Below are positions 33,135 through 42,454 of a stretch of DNA of 64,000 nt, one piece after another; the first letter of the stretch is position 1, and every line of letters starts with the position of its first letter. The DNA is from G020348185 sp964525045 (GTDB taxonomy: Bacteria; Nitrospirota; Nitrospiria; Nitrospirales; UBA8639). A program made the translations under genes and the position numbers. The notes under the pieces are model-generated. The model made no database searches. It was not told where the DNA came from and worked only from the letters and a program-made list of their open reading frames with translations. The DNA lies in NCBI GenBank assembly GCA_964525045.1, contig CAZGFD010000019.1, positions 1 to 64,000 of the forward strand, given 5' to 3'.

Positions 33135-34949
33135 TTAGACAGCGGCTGGTTCGATTGATGAGGTTTGTTGAACGATCCGGTCTATTTCAAAAGCATCTAG
33201 GACTTCTTTTTCTAACAACGCTTCGGCCAAAGCCCTGAGCGTGTGAATATTTTCGGTCAGCATTCGTTTCGTACGTTCATAGGCATCGACAACCAGGCGT
33301 TTCACCTCCCGGTCAATTTCGAGCGCGACCTGATCACTAAAGTCCCGACGGGTGGAGATTTCACGGCCAAGAAAAATTTCCTCATCTTTTTTTCCAAACG
33401 TCAACGGACCGAGCTTATCACTCATTCCCCATTCGCACACCATTTTTCGAGCCAATTCAGTGGCCCGCTCAAGATCATTTCCGGCCCCTGTTGTCACGTT
33501 TTTGAGGATGAGTTCCTCCGCCACCCGGCCGCCAAACAAGATGGATAAGGTGTTATACAGGAACTCTTTAGAATAACTGTGGCGATCGTCAATGGGGAGC
33601 TGCATCGTCATTCCCATGGCCCGACCCCGGGGGATAATGGTCACTTTATGGACGGGATCCGTTCCGGGAAGAAGTTTCGCCATTAAAGCATGACCCGCTT
33701 CGTGAAAGGCGGTCGTCCGTTTTTCGTCTTCACTTAAGACCATGCTCTTTCGCTCGGCTCCCATCAACACTTTGTCTTTCGCATTTTCAAAGTCCAACAA
33801 TTCTACAGTTTTTTTATCATGACGAGCTGCCCACAGGGCGGCCTCATTCACGAGGTTTTCCAGATCAGCTCCCGAGAACCCCGGGGTCCCCCGGGCAATC
33901 TGTTCAAGATCCACGTCCTCATTCACCGGAACTTTCTTGGTATGAACCCTGAGTATTTCCGCACGTCCACGAACATCAGGACGGTTCACGACAACCTGCC
34001 GGTCAAACCGGCCCGGCCTCAGGAGAGCCGGATCAAGCACATCGGGCCTATTCGTCGCCGCAATGAGAATGACCCCTTCCGTCGTGTCAAATCCATCCAT
34101 CTCGACCAATAACTGATTAAGCGTTTGCTCCCGTTCGTCATGACCACCGCCAAGACCGGCTCCCCGCAAACGACCCACTGCATCAATTTCATCAATAAAT
34201 ATAATACAGGGGGCGTGTTTTTTCCCTTGCTCAAAGAGATCGCGGACACGCGATGCTCCAACGCCAACAAACATTTCCACAAAGTCCGAGCCGCTGATAC
34301 TGAAAAACGGCACCCCAGCTTCCCCGGCAATGGCTTTGGCTAAAAGGGTTTTCCCGGTTCCCGGAGGCCCCACAATGAGCACACCTTTGGGAATTCGCCC
34401 TCCTAATTTTTGGAATTTCTGAGGGTCTTTTAAGAAATCAATGATTTCAACCACTTCTTCTTTGGCCTCGTCGACACCCGCGACATCAGCAAAGGTGACT
34501 TTCTTTTTATCTTCCGTCAGAAGTCGAGCCCGACTTTTTCCAAACGAAAGAGCTCGATTGCCCCCAATTTGCATTTGGCGCATAAAGAAAAGCCAAATGG
34601 CGAAAAACAAGATGAACGGACCCCACGTGCCGAGAAAGGTGACATACCAAGGATATTCATCCGGGGGCTTGGCCTCGATTTGTACGGATCGTTCTCGTAA
34701 CACCTTGACCAAATCAGGATATTCAACGGAATACGTTTGAATCCGGGTGCCATCCTTGAGAACCGCACTAATATTATTTTGCTTTATGATGACTTTCTCG
34801 ATTTCGCCACGTTCGAGGTGTGCCATAAAGTCACTAAAAATCACTTCTTCTTCAGGTGGATGTGAGGGGACGGTAAAGAGATTGAACAACAAAATCATAA
34901 ACAGTCCTACCACAACCCAAAACAACAAATTCTTTACGCGCGAATTCAT
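33135..34949 (-). CDS. ftsH: ATP-dependent zinc metalloprotease FtsH
   Basis: Membrane-anchored AAA+ protease degrading misfolded membrane proteins and regulators. From the ATG at 34949 (604 residues) it has a first membrane helix (LLFWVVVGLFMILLF), a periplasmic domain, a second helix (FILFFAIWLFFM), the AAA module with Walker A GPPGTGKTLLAK, Walker B IIFIDEIDAVG and the SRH, and the protease domain with zinc site HEAGH. AGGAGG lies properly before this ATG. The frame is open 31 codons further upstream, but that part lacks a site and resembles spacer. A promoter lies just upstream. Confidence 0.97.
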   Translation of the reverse strand: MNSRVKNLLFWVVVGLFMILLFNLFTVPSHPPEEEVIFSDFMAHLERGEIEKVIIKQNNISAVLKDGTRIQTYSVEYPDLVKVLRERSVQIEAKPPDEYPWYVTFLGTWGPFILFFAIWLFFMRQMQIGGNRALSFGKSRARLLTEDKKKVTFADVAGVDEAKEEVVEIIDFLKDPQKFQKLGGRIPKGVLIVGPPGTGKTLLAKAIAGEAGVPFFSISGSDFVEMFVGVGASRVRDLFEQGKKHAPCIIFIDEIDAVGRLRGAGLGGGHDEREQTLNQLLVEMDGFDTTEGVILIAATNRPDVLDPALLRPGRFDRQVVVNRPDVRGRAEILRVHTKKVPVNEDVDLEQIARGTPGFSGADLENLVNEAALWAARHDKKTVELLDFENAKDKVLMGAERKSMVLSEDEKRTTAFHEAGHALMAKLLPGTDPVHKVTIIPRGRAMGMTMQLPIDDRHSYSKEFLYNTLSILFGGRVAEELILKNVTTGAGNDLERATELARKMVCEWGMSDKLGPLTFGKKDEEIFLGREISTRRDFSDQVALEIDREVKRLVVDAYERTKRMLTENIHTLRALAEALLEKEVLDAFEIDRIVQQTSSIEPAAV

Positions 34950-35012
34950 ATTGAGGCCTCCTAAACCTCCTAAAACCAATTTCTTAGTAAAAAGGTAAAT
35001 TCCGGTAGGTGG

Positions 35013-35042
35013 ATTGTACCATGGCGTTTTTGACACTGACAA
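35013..35042 (-). promoter_or_regulatory. Probable sigma70 promoter of ftsH
   Basis: TTGTCA (35042-35037) and TACAAT (35018-35013), minus strand, with an 18-bp spacer. The predicted transcript begins about 57 nt before the chosen ftsH ATG, supporting that start over the longer frame. Confidence 0.6.
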
Positions 35043-35056
35043 CCAACTGACTGATT

Positions 35057-35599
35057 TTAGGAAGGTTCTCTCAGCTCTGCGTCAAGGACTGCTACGTAGG
35101 GAAGATTGCGGTATTTTTGTTGATAGTCCATGCCATACCCCACCACATAGTGATCGGAAATCTCGAAACCCACATATTGGACCTTCACTTGGATCTGCCG
35201 GCGAACCGTCTTGCTCAACAAGGCACAGACCTCAAGACTCGCCGGTTTTCGCTTCCTCAGCCGCTTTAGGAGTTGGTCAACCGTCCATCCGGAATCGACG
35301 ATATCCTCGACAATCAGAACGTCGCGGCCTTTGATGTCTTCTGTTAAATCCGACAGGACTTTGACCCTTCCGGGGTGACCCCGTTTGGTCTTTTGACTTT
35401 GTACCATTAAGAAGTCCATTTGGAGGGGGAGGCGAATCGCGCGTGTCAAGTCAGCGAAAAAGGTGAACCCACCTTTTAAAATGCCAATGACCATGAGATC
35501 TTTGTCCCGGTAATCTCTGGTGATCTTGTTTCCTAATTCCCTTATTCTTGCCCTCATCGCCTCTTGGGTAATAAGGGGTTTTCCATAAAGCCGGCTCAT
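35057..35599 (-). CDS. hpt: Hypoxanthine phosphoribosyltransferase
   Basis: Salvages hypoxanthine and guanine to IMP and GMP with PRPP. The 180-residue protein carries the PRPP-binding motif VLIVEDIVDSGWT and the upstream GILKGGFTFFADL loop, with the purine-side VGYGMDYQQKYRNLPYV near the C-terminus. It sits between tilS and ftsH, an arrangement (tilS-hpt-ftsH) conserved in many phyla. It begins 4 bp after the tilS stop. Confidence 0.95.
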   Translation of the reverse strand: MSRLYGKPLITQEAMRARIRELGNKITRDYRDKDLMVIGILKGGFTFFADLTRAIRLPLQMDFLMVQSQKTKRGHPGRVKVLSDLTEDIKGRDVLIVEDIVDSGWTVDQLLKRLRKRKPASLEVCALLSKTVRRQIQVKVQYVGFEISDHYVVGYGMDYQQKYRNLPYVAVLDAELREPS

Positions 35600-35603
35600 G
35601 GGT

Positions 35604-37028
35604 TCAGTTTGACTGAGGGCAAAGCGTCACCGTTAACACTTCTCGCGTTGATTCTCGGACCCGAAACCGATGGTCCGCCCGATATCCCCCAACCCACAAT
35701 ATTCCCTCGGGAGCCACCAACAGGGGGATCCTCTCCCGATGGGAGCGTTCTAACTTCATATCTGAAAAAAAGTTTTTGAGTTTTTTCCGCTTTCCACCGA
35801 GGCCAAGAGGACAAAACTGATCACCCGGTTGCCACGTTCTCAACACGAGAGTATGAGAAAACGTCGCGGCATCAAAATTCATATGAACATGATCCCCTTT
35901 CGAACTCTCTGGTGATACGGGATTCACGGCGATCTCAATTGTTTGACCGGTCAAGGGCCAAATTATCTGTGAGGGAATATGAACGGTCTGCCTGGCTGTA
36001 GGCCACGTTTGAACGAGGGGAGGCGCGGACCCGACAAATTCGAAAAGGATCTTGTCGTATTCACGAGTAACCCGAACACCATGGGAGACCACCGATGAAC
36101 CGGATTGCCCTTCGAAAATCCGATCCAAGATCATTTCCACTGATCCAAAACGAGGCCCATAGGTCATGCGAGCGACTGTTTGCAGCGCCAACCGAATAAC
36201 CCTTCGTTGAATCGCTAACGGTAGGACTAGCAGAGATGCTCGGTGGAGTGCCAGGGGAGCCACTGAATCAGTTCGTTGAAGATCCTCAAAGGCTTTGGCA
36301 GCCACTTGCTCAAGGTAGAGATGGTCTTCCCGGACAATGTCGGCTTGACGGGAGAGAACGTGAATCAAATTAGGATTATAGCGTTTCAACACAGGAATGA
36401 GTTCATGGCGAAGACGGTTTCGAAAATAGAGAGGGCTGAGATTACTTGAATCAATTCGATATCCCAACTCTCGATGCCTCAAGTACTCCAAAATTTCTCC
36501 TCGACTAAATTTAAGTAACGGACGGATCACCGAAGAATTCCGAACCGGCGACATTCCGGCCAGCCCTCCGGTTCCCGAACCACGAATCATCCACATCAGG
36601 ACCGTTTCCGCCTGGTCATCGGCCGTGTGCCCGAGGGCAATTTTCCGGGAGCCTTGTGTATTGGCAATGCGGAACAGTGCTTCATATCGAACTTTACTGG
36701 CAAACTGCTGCAATGATTCTCCCCGTTCCCGTGCCATAGATCTCTGTAATTCCAAATTCTCTATTGTCAGATCAACCCCCATCCGATAACAGAAATCTTT
36801 GACAAACTTGGCATCATTCTGTGCTTCGACCCCCCGTAGTCCATGATCAAAATGCACGGTCCGGAGACCCAGGCCCCAAGATGGGCGCAAGGCAAGCAAC
36901 ACAGATAATAATGCAACCGAATCCGGCCCTCCCGAAATCGCTACCAGGACTCGATCACCAGGCATCACCATGCGATGGGACCGCAGCACCCGTTCGACTT
37001 CTCGTTCAAAAGTAGAGAGAACCGTCAT
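35604..37028 (-). CDS. tilS: tRNA(Ile)-lysidine synthetase
   Basis: Adds lysine to C34 of tRNA-Ile(CAU), converting it to read AUA. The PP-loop ATPase motif is VLVAISGGPDSVALLS near the N-terminus, with downstream GHTADDQAETVLMWMIRGSG. TilS middle and C-terminal substrate domains follow, giving 474 residues. The ATG at 37028 (MTVLSTFEREVERV) keeps it clear of ribF; the frame extends 32 codons further but would overlap the ribF 3' end. Confidence 0.94.
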   Translation of the reverse strand: MTVLSTFEREVERVLRSHRMVMPGDRVLVAISGGPDSVALLSVLLALRPSWGLGLRTVHFDHGLRGVEAQNDAKFVKDFCYRMGVDLTIENLELQRSMARERGESLQQFASKVRYEALFRIANTQGSRKIALGHTADDQAETVLMWMIRGSGTGGLAGMSPVRNSSVIRPLLKFSRGEILEYLRHRELGYRIDSSNLSPLYFRNRLRHELIPVLKRYNPNLIHVLSRQADIVREDHLYLEQVAAKAFEDLQRTDSVAPLALHRASLLVLPLAIQRRVIRLALQTVARMTYGPRFGSVEMILDRIFEGQSGSSVVSHGVRVTREYDKILFEFVGSAPPLVQTWPTARQTVHIPSQIIWPLTGQTIEIAVNPVSPESSKGDHVHMNFDAATFSHTLVLRTWQPGDQFCPLGLGGKRKKLKNFFSDMKLERSHRERIPLLVAPEGILWVGGYRADHRFRVRESTREVLTVTLCPQSN

Positions 37029-37047
37029 GGGGTATACAGTGGGAGGA

Positions 37048-38013
37048 TCAGAACCCAACGCGCATCGGGTTCTTGGCCGGATCGTCCAGGAGCGACTGTA
37101 ACCACTCACGGGCACGATTTGCATCGAACTCCATCTGTCGCACCAATTCCGTTATCGTGGAGAATTTTTGATCTCCCCGTAACCGTTCAATGAAGTTGAC
37201 CTTGAGCTCTTCGTCGTACAAGGAACGATCCATGTCCAGGAGGTGAACTTCCAACATCCGTACCCCCTCAGCAAATGTCGGTCGAGGCCCAATATATGAG
37301 ACGGATTTCAGAATTTCACCCTTGATGACGGTGGTCGTCACATAGACACCATCAGGAGGCACCACCCGATCAGAGGGGATGGAAAGATTGGCTGTCGGCC
37401 ACCCTAACTCCGATCCCCTGCCCTCGCCACGGATCACTCGCCCACCCAGACTATAGTACCGTCCCAGATATCGAGCCGCATCAACCACCTTGCCATCTTG
37501 AATACATTGACGGATTCTGGTTGAACTGACAACCTGATCATCAACTCGAATCGGGTGAAAGGGATGCACGTCAAAATTGGCCCCCGATCCTAATTGAATG
37601 AGGTCCTGAACCTGTCCACTTCGCCCTTTGCCGAAGGCAAAGCTTTTCCCTACTATCACGTCCCGCACACCTATCCCATCCCTTAAAATCATATTTACGA
37701 ACTGGGTGGGGGTGAAGCTGGCTAATTGATGGGTAAATTCCAGGAATATAAGGATTTCTATTCCTAGACCTTGAAAAAACTCCCGTTTCTGCTCAGGGGA
37801 ACTGAGAAACTGAAGCGGCATACCCGGATTGAGGACGGTGGCGGGATGCGGGTCAAATGTGAGAACGATAGGAGTTCCCTTGCGGCTTCGGGCCAATTCA
37901 ACAACGGACGTGACGAGGGCACGATGACCAACATGTTGGCCATCGAAATTTCCAATGGTCAATACGGGATGAGGGGGGAAGGGAGAGAGAGGAAGCTTTT
38001 TGAAAACCTTCAT
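37048..38013 (-). CDS. ribF: Bifunctional riboflavin kinase / FAD synthetase
   Basis: Phosphorylates riboflavin to FMN and adenylates FMN to FAD. The N-terminal nucleotidyltransferase domain shows VLTIGNFDGQHVGHRALV and the ISSTRIR-like SSTRIRQCIQDG. The C-terminal kinase domain shows GEGRGSELGWPTANL and PPDGVYVT. It has 321 residues. Its start overlaps the hemB stop by 4 bp, so the two are coupled. No FMN riboswitch is visible, as there is no leader. Confidence 0.96.
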   Translation of the reverse strand: MKVFKKLPLSPFPPHPVLTIGNFDGQHVGHRALVTSVVELARSRKGTPIVLTFDPHPATVLNPGMPLQFLSSPEQKREFFQGLGIEILIFLEFTHQLASFTPTQFVNMILRDGIGVRDVIVGKSFAFGKGRSGQVQDLIQLGSGANFDVHPFHPIRVDDQVVSSTRIRQCIQDGKVVDAARYLGRYYSLGGRVIRGEGRGSELGWPTANLSIPSDRVVPPDGVYVTTTVIKGEILKSVSYIGPRPTFAEGVRMLEVHLLDMDRSLYDEELKVNFIERLRGDQKFSTITELVRQMEFDANRAREWLQSLLDDPAKNPMRVGF

Positions 38014-38993
38014 CGCGGCCCATCATTCAACAGACGAGCGGCCTCTTTGGCAAAATAGGTTAAAATAATGTCCGCTCCAGCTCGCTTGATAGAAAGGAGA
38101 GACTCCATCATCACCTTGTCATGATCAATCCAGCCGGCTTGTGCGGCGGCCTTGATCATGCTGTATTCCCCACTCACCTGATACGCCGCAAGGGGGGCCG
38201 AGATGGAATCGCGAATCAGCCGGATGATATCCAAAAAGAAGAGCGCGGGTTTAACCATTACGACATCGGCTCCCTCTTCAATATCGAGATTCACTTCGCG
38301 AAGAGCCTCACGGGCGTTCGCCGGGTCCATTTGATAAGACCGACGATCTCCAAAAGCCGGCGAAGAATCAGCCGCTTCCCGAAACGGGGCGTAAAGACTG
38401 GAGGCATATTTGGCAGAATAGGCCATAATCGGAATATCCTGAAATCCCATCCGATCCAATTCATCTCGAATCGCCCCCACTCGCCCATCCATCATGTCAG
38501 ACGGAGCCACCATATCCACACCCGCTTCAGCATGTGTCTTCGCCATTAATTGTAAACAATCGAGAGTTTCGTCATTGACAATCCGTCCTTCCCGGACCAG
38601 ACCACAATGTCCGTGGGAGGTATATTCATCTATACAGACATCTGTTATGACGAACAGTTCTGGAAGCTGATTTTTGAGCGCCCGAACCGCTCGTTGAACG
38701 ACCCCTTCCTTATCATAGGCCGCGGACCCCCGCTCATCTTTCAGTTCGGGTATTCCGAACAGGATGACCGCGGGAACGCCAGCCGCTTGGGCTTCTGCAG
38801 CTTCCTTCACGAGAAGATCAACCGACCATCGAAAATGCCCGGGCATGGAGGCAATTGGCTCCTGCCGTCCATCCCCCCATGTGACAAATAATGGATAAAT
38901 CAAACTGTCGGGGGTCAGGGTGGTCTCCTGAACCATCCGTCGGAGAGATTCATGTTGACGCAATCGCCGCAAACGCTGTCTGGGGAATGCCAT
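38010..38993 (-). CDS. hemB: Porphobilinogen synthase (delta-aminolevulinate dehydratase)
   Basis: Condenses two 5-aminolevulinate molecules to porphobilinogen. The 327-residue enzyme has both active-site lysine segments, MAYSAKYASSLYAPFREA and DVVMVKPALFFLDII, and the zinc/metal-site region DVCIDEYTSHGHCG. The cysteine-containing CxDxYxxHGHCG form suggests some metal dependence. It is part of the haem gene run with hemA, hemC and cobA/hemD. Confidence 0.97.
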   Translation of the reverse strand: MAFPRQRLRRLRQHESLRRMVQETTLTPDSLIYPLFVTWGDGRQEPIASMPGHFRWSVDLLVKEAAEAQAAGVPAVILFGIPELKDERGSAAYDKEGVVQRAVRALKNQLPELFVITDVCIDEYTSHGHCGLVREGRIVNDETLDCLQLMAKTHAEAGVDMVAPSDMMDGRVGAIRDELDRMGFQDIPIMAYSAKYASSLYAPFREAADSSPAFGDRRSYQMDPANAREALREVNLDIEEGADVVMVKPALFFLDIIRLIRDSISAPLAAYQVSGEYSMIKAAAQAGWIDHDKVMMESLLSIKRAGADIILTYFAKEAARLLNDGPR

Positions 38994-39001
38994 GGCTAAA
39001 C

Positions 39002-39033
39002 AGTTCCAGGTTTCAAGTTTCAGGTTTCAGGTT
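39002..39033. repeat. GTTTCAGG-type spacer repeat
   Basis: Iterated words CCAGGTTTCAAG, TTTCAGG, TTTCAGG directly before the hemB start codon. It belongs to the family also found at 42376, 50284, 54921, 57043 and 62667. Confidence 0.6.
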
Positions 39034-39077
39034 GAAAAAAATCCATGACCTTTTCACAATGACCGGGATTGCTACTC

Positions 39078-39470
39078 TCATTTTCGGGGCAAATTGGTGA
39101 GAAAGACCACCAAATCCCGCACCGAAATCATCCCAACTAATTTTCCTTCCAGAGTCACGCCTAAGTGCCGGACATGCTCTTGTGCCATTAAATCATTCGC
39201 ATCAAGTAATGTCTTCTCGCCATCTATCGTGAGAAGGGGAGCGGACATCACCTTTTCAATTGAGGTGCTTTCGGGATTTGATCCCGCTGCGACAACCCTT
39301 CTGACTAAATCGGTATCGGTCAAAATACCGATAATCTCTTCGCCGATCGTGACAAAGACACTTCCAATACCACGTTCACGCATCATTTCTGCAGCTTTGC
39401 GAACGGTGGTATCACGATCAACTTTGACAAACTTTTCAACCGGAACCATAAATGATTTAACTGGAACCAT
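39078..39470 (-). CDS. CBS-domain pair protein
   Basis: A 130-residue stand-alone protein with two CBS motifs (Bateman module). The first is around DTTVRKAAEMMRERGIGSVFV and IIGILTDTDLVRRV; the second is around LLDANDLMAQEHVRHLGVT and LVGMISVRDLVVFL. Such pairs bind adenosyl ligands and regulate partners; the partner is unknown. It lies inside the haem cluster between cobA/hemD and hemB, so a role in controlling tetrapyrrole synthesis is possible but unproven. Confidence 0.9.
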   Translation of the reverse strand: MVPVKSFMVPVEKFVKVDRDTTVRKAAEMMRERGIGSVFVTIGEEIIGILTDTDLVRRVVAAGSNPESTSIEKVMSAPLLTIDGEKTLLDANDLMAQEHVRHLGVTLEGKLVGMISVRDLVVFLTNLPRK

Positions 39471-39549
39471 AAAGGGTCTCCTCTTTTAATATGTACACTG
39501 TACAATTGAAAATCAAAGTGACGACCATGTGCACCCAGCCCAATTGTCT

Positions 39550-41121
39550 TTATGCTGACTTATGCGTATACAATGTCTGATCGGATTTCACCCGTTCCTC
39601 ATACTGCACAATGGACTCAACCAACGCAGGAATCGTGTTTTGAGATGCCACCAATCCCACAGGAATTCCGTGCTCCTGAACTGTTTGAGCGGTGATAGGC
39701 CCAATACAGGCGACCGTTGATCCTTCAATCATGGTGTGGAGTTCTTCACGACTTTCAAATAATTGACAAAAATTACGAACGGTTGAAGAACTGGCAAACG
39801 TCAGGTAGTGAATTTGACGCTTGAGGAGACGATCTTTTAACTCTTGGACCTGAGCTTTAGGGGAAACGGCTCGATACGCCGTTACCACACGGACCTCAGC
39901 GCCCAAGACTCTCAGCTGGTCAGGGAGAAGGTCTCGAGCCACTTTCGCACGGGGGATAAGAACGCGTTGGCCCTTGACTCCTTGTTCTTTCATCAGTTCA
40001 ATGAGGCCTTCGGCCTGGTATATGGCCGGAATGTAATCCGCTTGGATACCGTAGCCTTCCATTTTTTTAGCCGTCCCCGGCCCAATACAACAGACACGCA
40101 ATCCTGCCAACCGCCTGGTATCATAGTGGTTGACGCGAAGCCGTTCCATAAATGCCCACACTCCGTTGACACTCGTCAGGACCAGCCACTGATATGTTGG
40201 TAAATCTTTCACCGCCTGGTCCAATTCCTCCCAACTGTCAGGAGGAACAATTTCTAATGTCGGGCATTCAAAAGGCTCCCCACCATAGGCTGTGAGCAAG
40301 TTCGAAAGGGCGGGAGCCTGCTCCCGCGGTCGGGTTACCAACACACATTTCCCGAACAGGGGACGAGTTTCGAACCAATTGAGCCGATCCCGAAGGGCCA
40401 CAACCGCTCCAACCACGATCACAGTGGGAGGGTCCATAGCCTCCCTGCGTGCTCGCTCGACAATATCTACCAGGGTGCCAATGAGGGTACGTTGCCGAGG
40501 GTAGGTTCCCCAACGGATGAGGGCCACCGGTGTTTGGGGATCTTTCCCTTCCTGAATAAGTCTCTCAACGATATGGGGTAAATTTTTCATTCCCATCAAA
40601 AAGACAAGGGTTCCCTCTGAAGATGCGAGTCGAGGCCACTCCAGGGCACTCTCGGCTTTGGTCGGATCTTCGTGGCCCGTCACAAACGCTACAGTCGAAG
40701 CTAACGTTCGATGGGTGACCGGAATTCCGGCATAAGCCGGAACAGCCACCGCTGATGTCACCCCCGGAACGACTTCATAGGCCAATCCGGCCTCGGCTAT
40801 GACTTCAGCTTCCTCCCCCCCACGGCCAAAAACGAAGGGATCTCCCCCTTTTAACCGGACCACACATTTTCCCTCACGAGCTTTGGCAATAAGGATTTGA
40901 TTGATTTCTTCTTGACCAGAATAATAGCCACGTCCTTTTCGACCCACATAGATTCTCTCTGCATGGAGAGGGGCATAGTCTAATAACATCGGATTCGCAA
41001 GGTGATCATATAAGACGACATCAGCCTGTTCGAGGCAATCCTTTCCCTTCAGGGTAAGAAGACCTGGATCACCCGGACCGGCACCAACTAAAAACACTTT
41101 CCCTGAACGTGTTTGTGTCAT
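39550..41121 (-). CDS. cobA-hemD: Fused uroporphyrinogen-III methyltransferase / uroporphyrinogen-III synthase
   Basis: A two-domain protein of 523 residues. Residues about 1-250 form the SAM-dependent SUMT/CobA domain (VFLVGAGPGDPGLLTLKG, YVGRKG, VVRLKGGDPFVFGRGGEEAE), which makes precorrin-2 for sirohaem and B12. Residues about 258-510 form the HemD domain (VLVTRPREQAPALSNLL, then LTSVNGVWAF and LTFASSSTVRNFCQLF), which closes the uroporphyrinogen-III ring. Product and consumer are thus in one chain. The ATG at 41121 is preferred to an upstream TTG. hemC is immediately upstream in the cluster, separated by a hairpin element. Confidence 0.95.
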   Translation of the reverse strand: MTQTRSGKVFLVGAGPGDPGLLTLKGKDCLEQADVVLYDHLANPMLLDYAPLHAERIYVGRKGRGYYSGQEEINQILIAKAREGKCVVRLKGGDPFVFGRGGEEAEVIAEAGLAYEVVPGVTSAVAVPAYAGIPVTHRTLASTVAFVTGHEDPTKAESALEWPRLASSEGTLVFLMGMKNLPHIVERLIQEGKDPQTPVALIRWGTYPRQRTLIGTLVDIVERARREAMDPPTVIVVGAVVALRDRLNWFETRPLFGKCVLVTRPREQAPALSNLLTAYGGEPFECPTLEIVPPDSWEELDQAVKDLPTYQWLVLTSVNGVWAFMERLRVNHYDTRRLAGLRVCCIGPGTAKKMEGYGIQADYIPAIYQAEGLIELMKEQGVKGQRVLIPRAKVARDLLPDQLRVLGAEVRVVTAYRAVSPKAQVQELKDRLLKRQIHYLTFASSSTVRNFCQLFESREELHTMIEGSTVACIGPITAQTVQEHGIPVGLVASQNTIPALVESIVQYEERVKSDQTLYTHKSA

Positions 41122-41160
41122 AAATCCCAACTAAATTAAATCTATTGACTTCTCTCAAAA

Positions 41161-41279
41161 AATATCCAATATCGAACAAGGAATTTCGAATCATGAAGTG
41201 TAGGGTGGGCATCGCCCACCATTCGAAAAACCCTCTTTCCTTCGATATTCATAATTCCTTGTTGGATATTCGATATTCT
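41161..41279. repeat. AATATCGAACAAGGAAT element, long imperfect hairpin
   Basis: The left arm (41161-41196) contains AATATCGAACAAGGAAT-like words and the right arm (41241-41279) their complement (ATTCCTTGTTGGATATTCG). The loop holds a second perfect hairpin GGTGGGC-ATC-GCCCACC (41204-41220). A further GGGCA-CTGCCC word occurs near 41313. The whole fills the spacer between hemC and cobA/hemD. Copies: 19641 and 50409. Confidence 0.7.
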
Positions 41280-41361
41280 CCTGTCCCAAAACCCGTTTTG
41301 AAAAAATAAGGGATGGGCACTGCCCCTTTTTCAAATAACCCTTCCGCACTCTATGGTAACG

Positions 41362-42309
41362 TCACGGTTTTCCATAAATCTCATCTAAGATCGGTCGACC
41401 GCCGGCAGCTAATAAACGATCTGCCAATTCGACCCCTATTCTTTCCGAATCGTCCGTTGCCCCTGAAAGTGTCTCCCGGACGTACCGCTGTCCATCAACA
41501 CTGGCAATGAGCCCATCCAGGGTGAGCCGGTCACCTTCGACCACCGCGTGGCCGGCTATGGGAACTTGGCACCCCCCCTCAAGACGAGCTAAAAACGCAC
41601 GTTCAGCATTGACGCCGACCCGGGTCTGCCTATGTTCCAGATTGGCCACGAATTCCTTGACCATTCCATCTTCACGACGTCCCTCAATTCCTAATGCCCC
41701 CTGTCCTATCGCGGGAAGACTGATATGTGCCGGAAGATATTCGGTGACCTCTTCCGTCCATCCCATTCGCCTCAGTCCGGCCGCTGCCAACACCACGGCA
41801 TCATAGGCACCTTCACGAACCTTTCTGAGCCGCGTATCCAAATTACCTCGAAGCATGTGAATGTGGAAATCACGTCGGTGATACAACAATTGAGCTTGTC
41901 GACGTAAACTACTGGTTCCAATTCGCGCGCCCTTCTTCAATTTTTCCAACGGAAGACCTTCCCAGCTCACAAGAGCATCACGGGGATCTTCTCGTTCCGG
42001 AACGCAGACAATTTCGAGATCATCCGGAAGCACAGACGGGACATCCTTCATACTATGGACGGCCAAGTCAATTTCGCCTCTTATTAAGGCCTCTTCAATT
42101 TCTTTGACAAATAATCCCTTCCCTCCAATTTTAGCCAGGGGGACATCTAAAATTTTATCCCCACTGGTTTGAATGCGTCGAAGGGTAATTTCTATTTCTG
42201 GATCAAGAGCTTTTAGTTGACTTTGAACCCATTCTGATTGCCAGATCGCTAATCGGCTCCCCCTCGTCCCAATGACCAGTGATTTCCGTTCTCCCGTCCC
42301 TTTAGGCAC
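41362..42309 (-). CDS. hemC: Hydroxymethylbilane synthase
   Basis: Polymerises four porphobilinogens to hydroxymethylbilane on a dipyrromethane cofactor. The 315-residue protein has the N-terminal IGTRGSRLAIWQSEWV, the catalytic-aspartate loop GEIDLAVHSMKDVPS, and the cofactor-binding cysteine in LEGGCQVPIAGHA (Cys247). It lies between hemA and cobA/hemD. Confidence 0.97.
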   Translation of the reverse strand: MPKGTGERKSLVIGTRGSRLAIWQSEWVQSQLKALDPEIEITLRRIQTSGDKILDVPLAKIGGKGLFVKEIEEALIRGEIDLAVHSMKDVPSVLPDDLEIVCVPEREDPRDALVSWEGLPLEKLKKGARIGTSSLRRQAQLLYHRRDFHIHMLRGNLDTRLRKVREGAYDAVVLAAAGLRRMGWTEEVTEYLPAHISLPAIGQGALGIEGRREDGMVKEFVANLEHRQTRVGVNAERAFLARLEGGCQVPIAGHAVVEGDRLTLDGLIASVDGQRYVRETLSGATDDSERIGVELADRLLAAGGRPILDEIYGKP

Positions 42310-42375
42310 TCATCATTCTCCTCACCATCCAATTCGAACTCTAGACCATTGAGCTTAAAGCCTTTAGATTCTTCC

Positions 42376-42450
42376 CCTGAAACATGAAACCTGCAACCTG
42401 AAACTTGTTTTTTCCCGAAACTCGAAACCCGAATCCTGAAACTTGAAACG
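42376..42450. repeat. GAAACCTG-type repeat between hemC and hemA
   Basis: Iterated CTGAAAC, ATGAAAC, CTGAAACTTG, CGAAACTCGAAAC and CTGAAACTTGAAAC words, the complement of the GTTTCAGG family. It fills the spacer just before the hemA stop codon. Confidence 0.6.
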
Positions 42451-42454
42451 TTCG

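Noticed and set aside
34950..35042. 31-codon N-terminal extension of ftsH
   Set aside because: A promoter and an AGGAGG site support the downstream ATG at 34949, and the extension overlaps the promoter.
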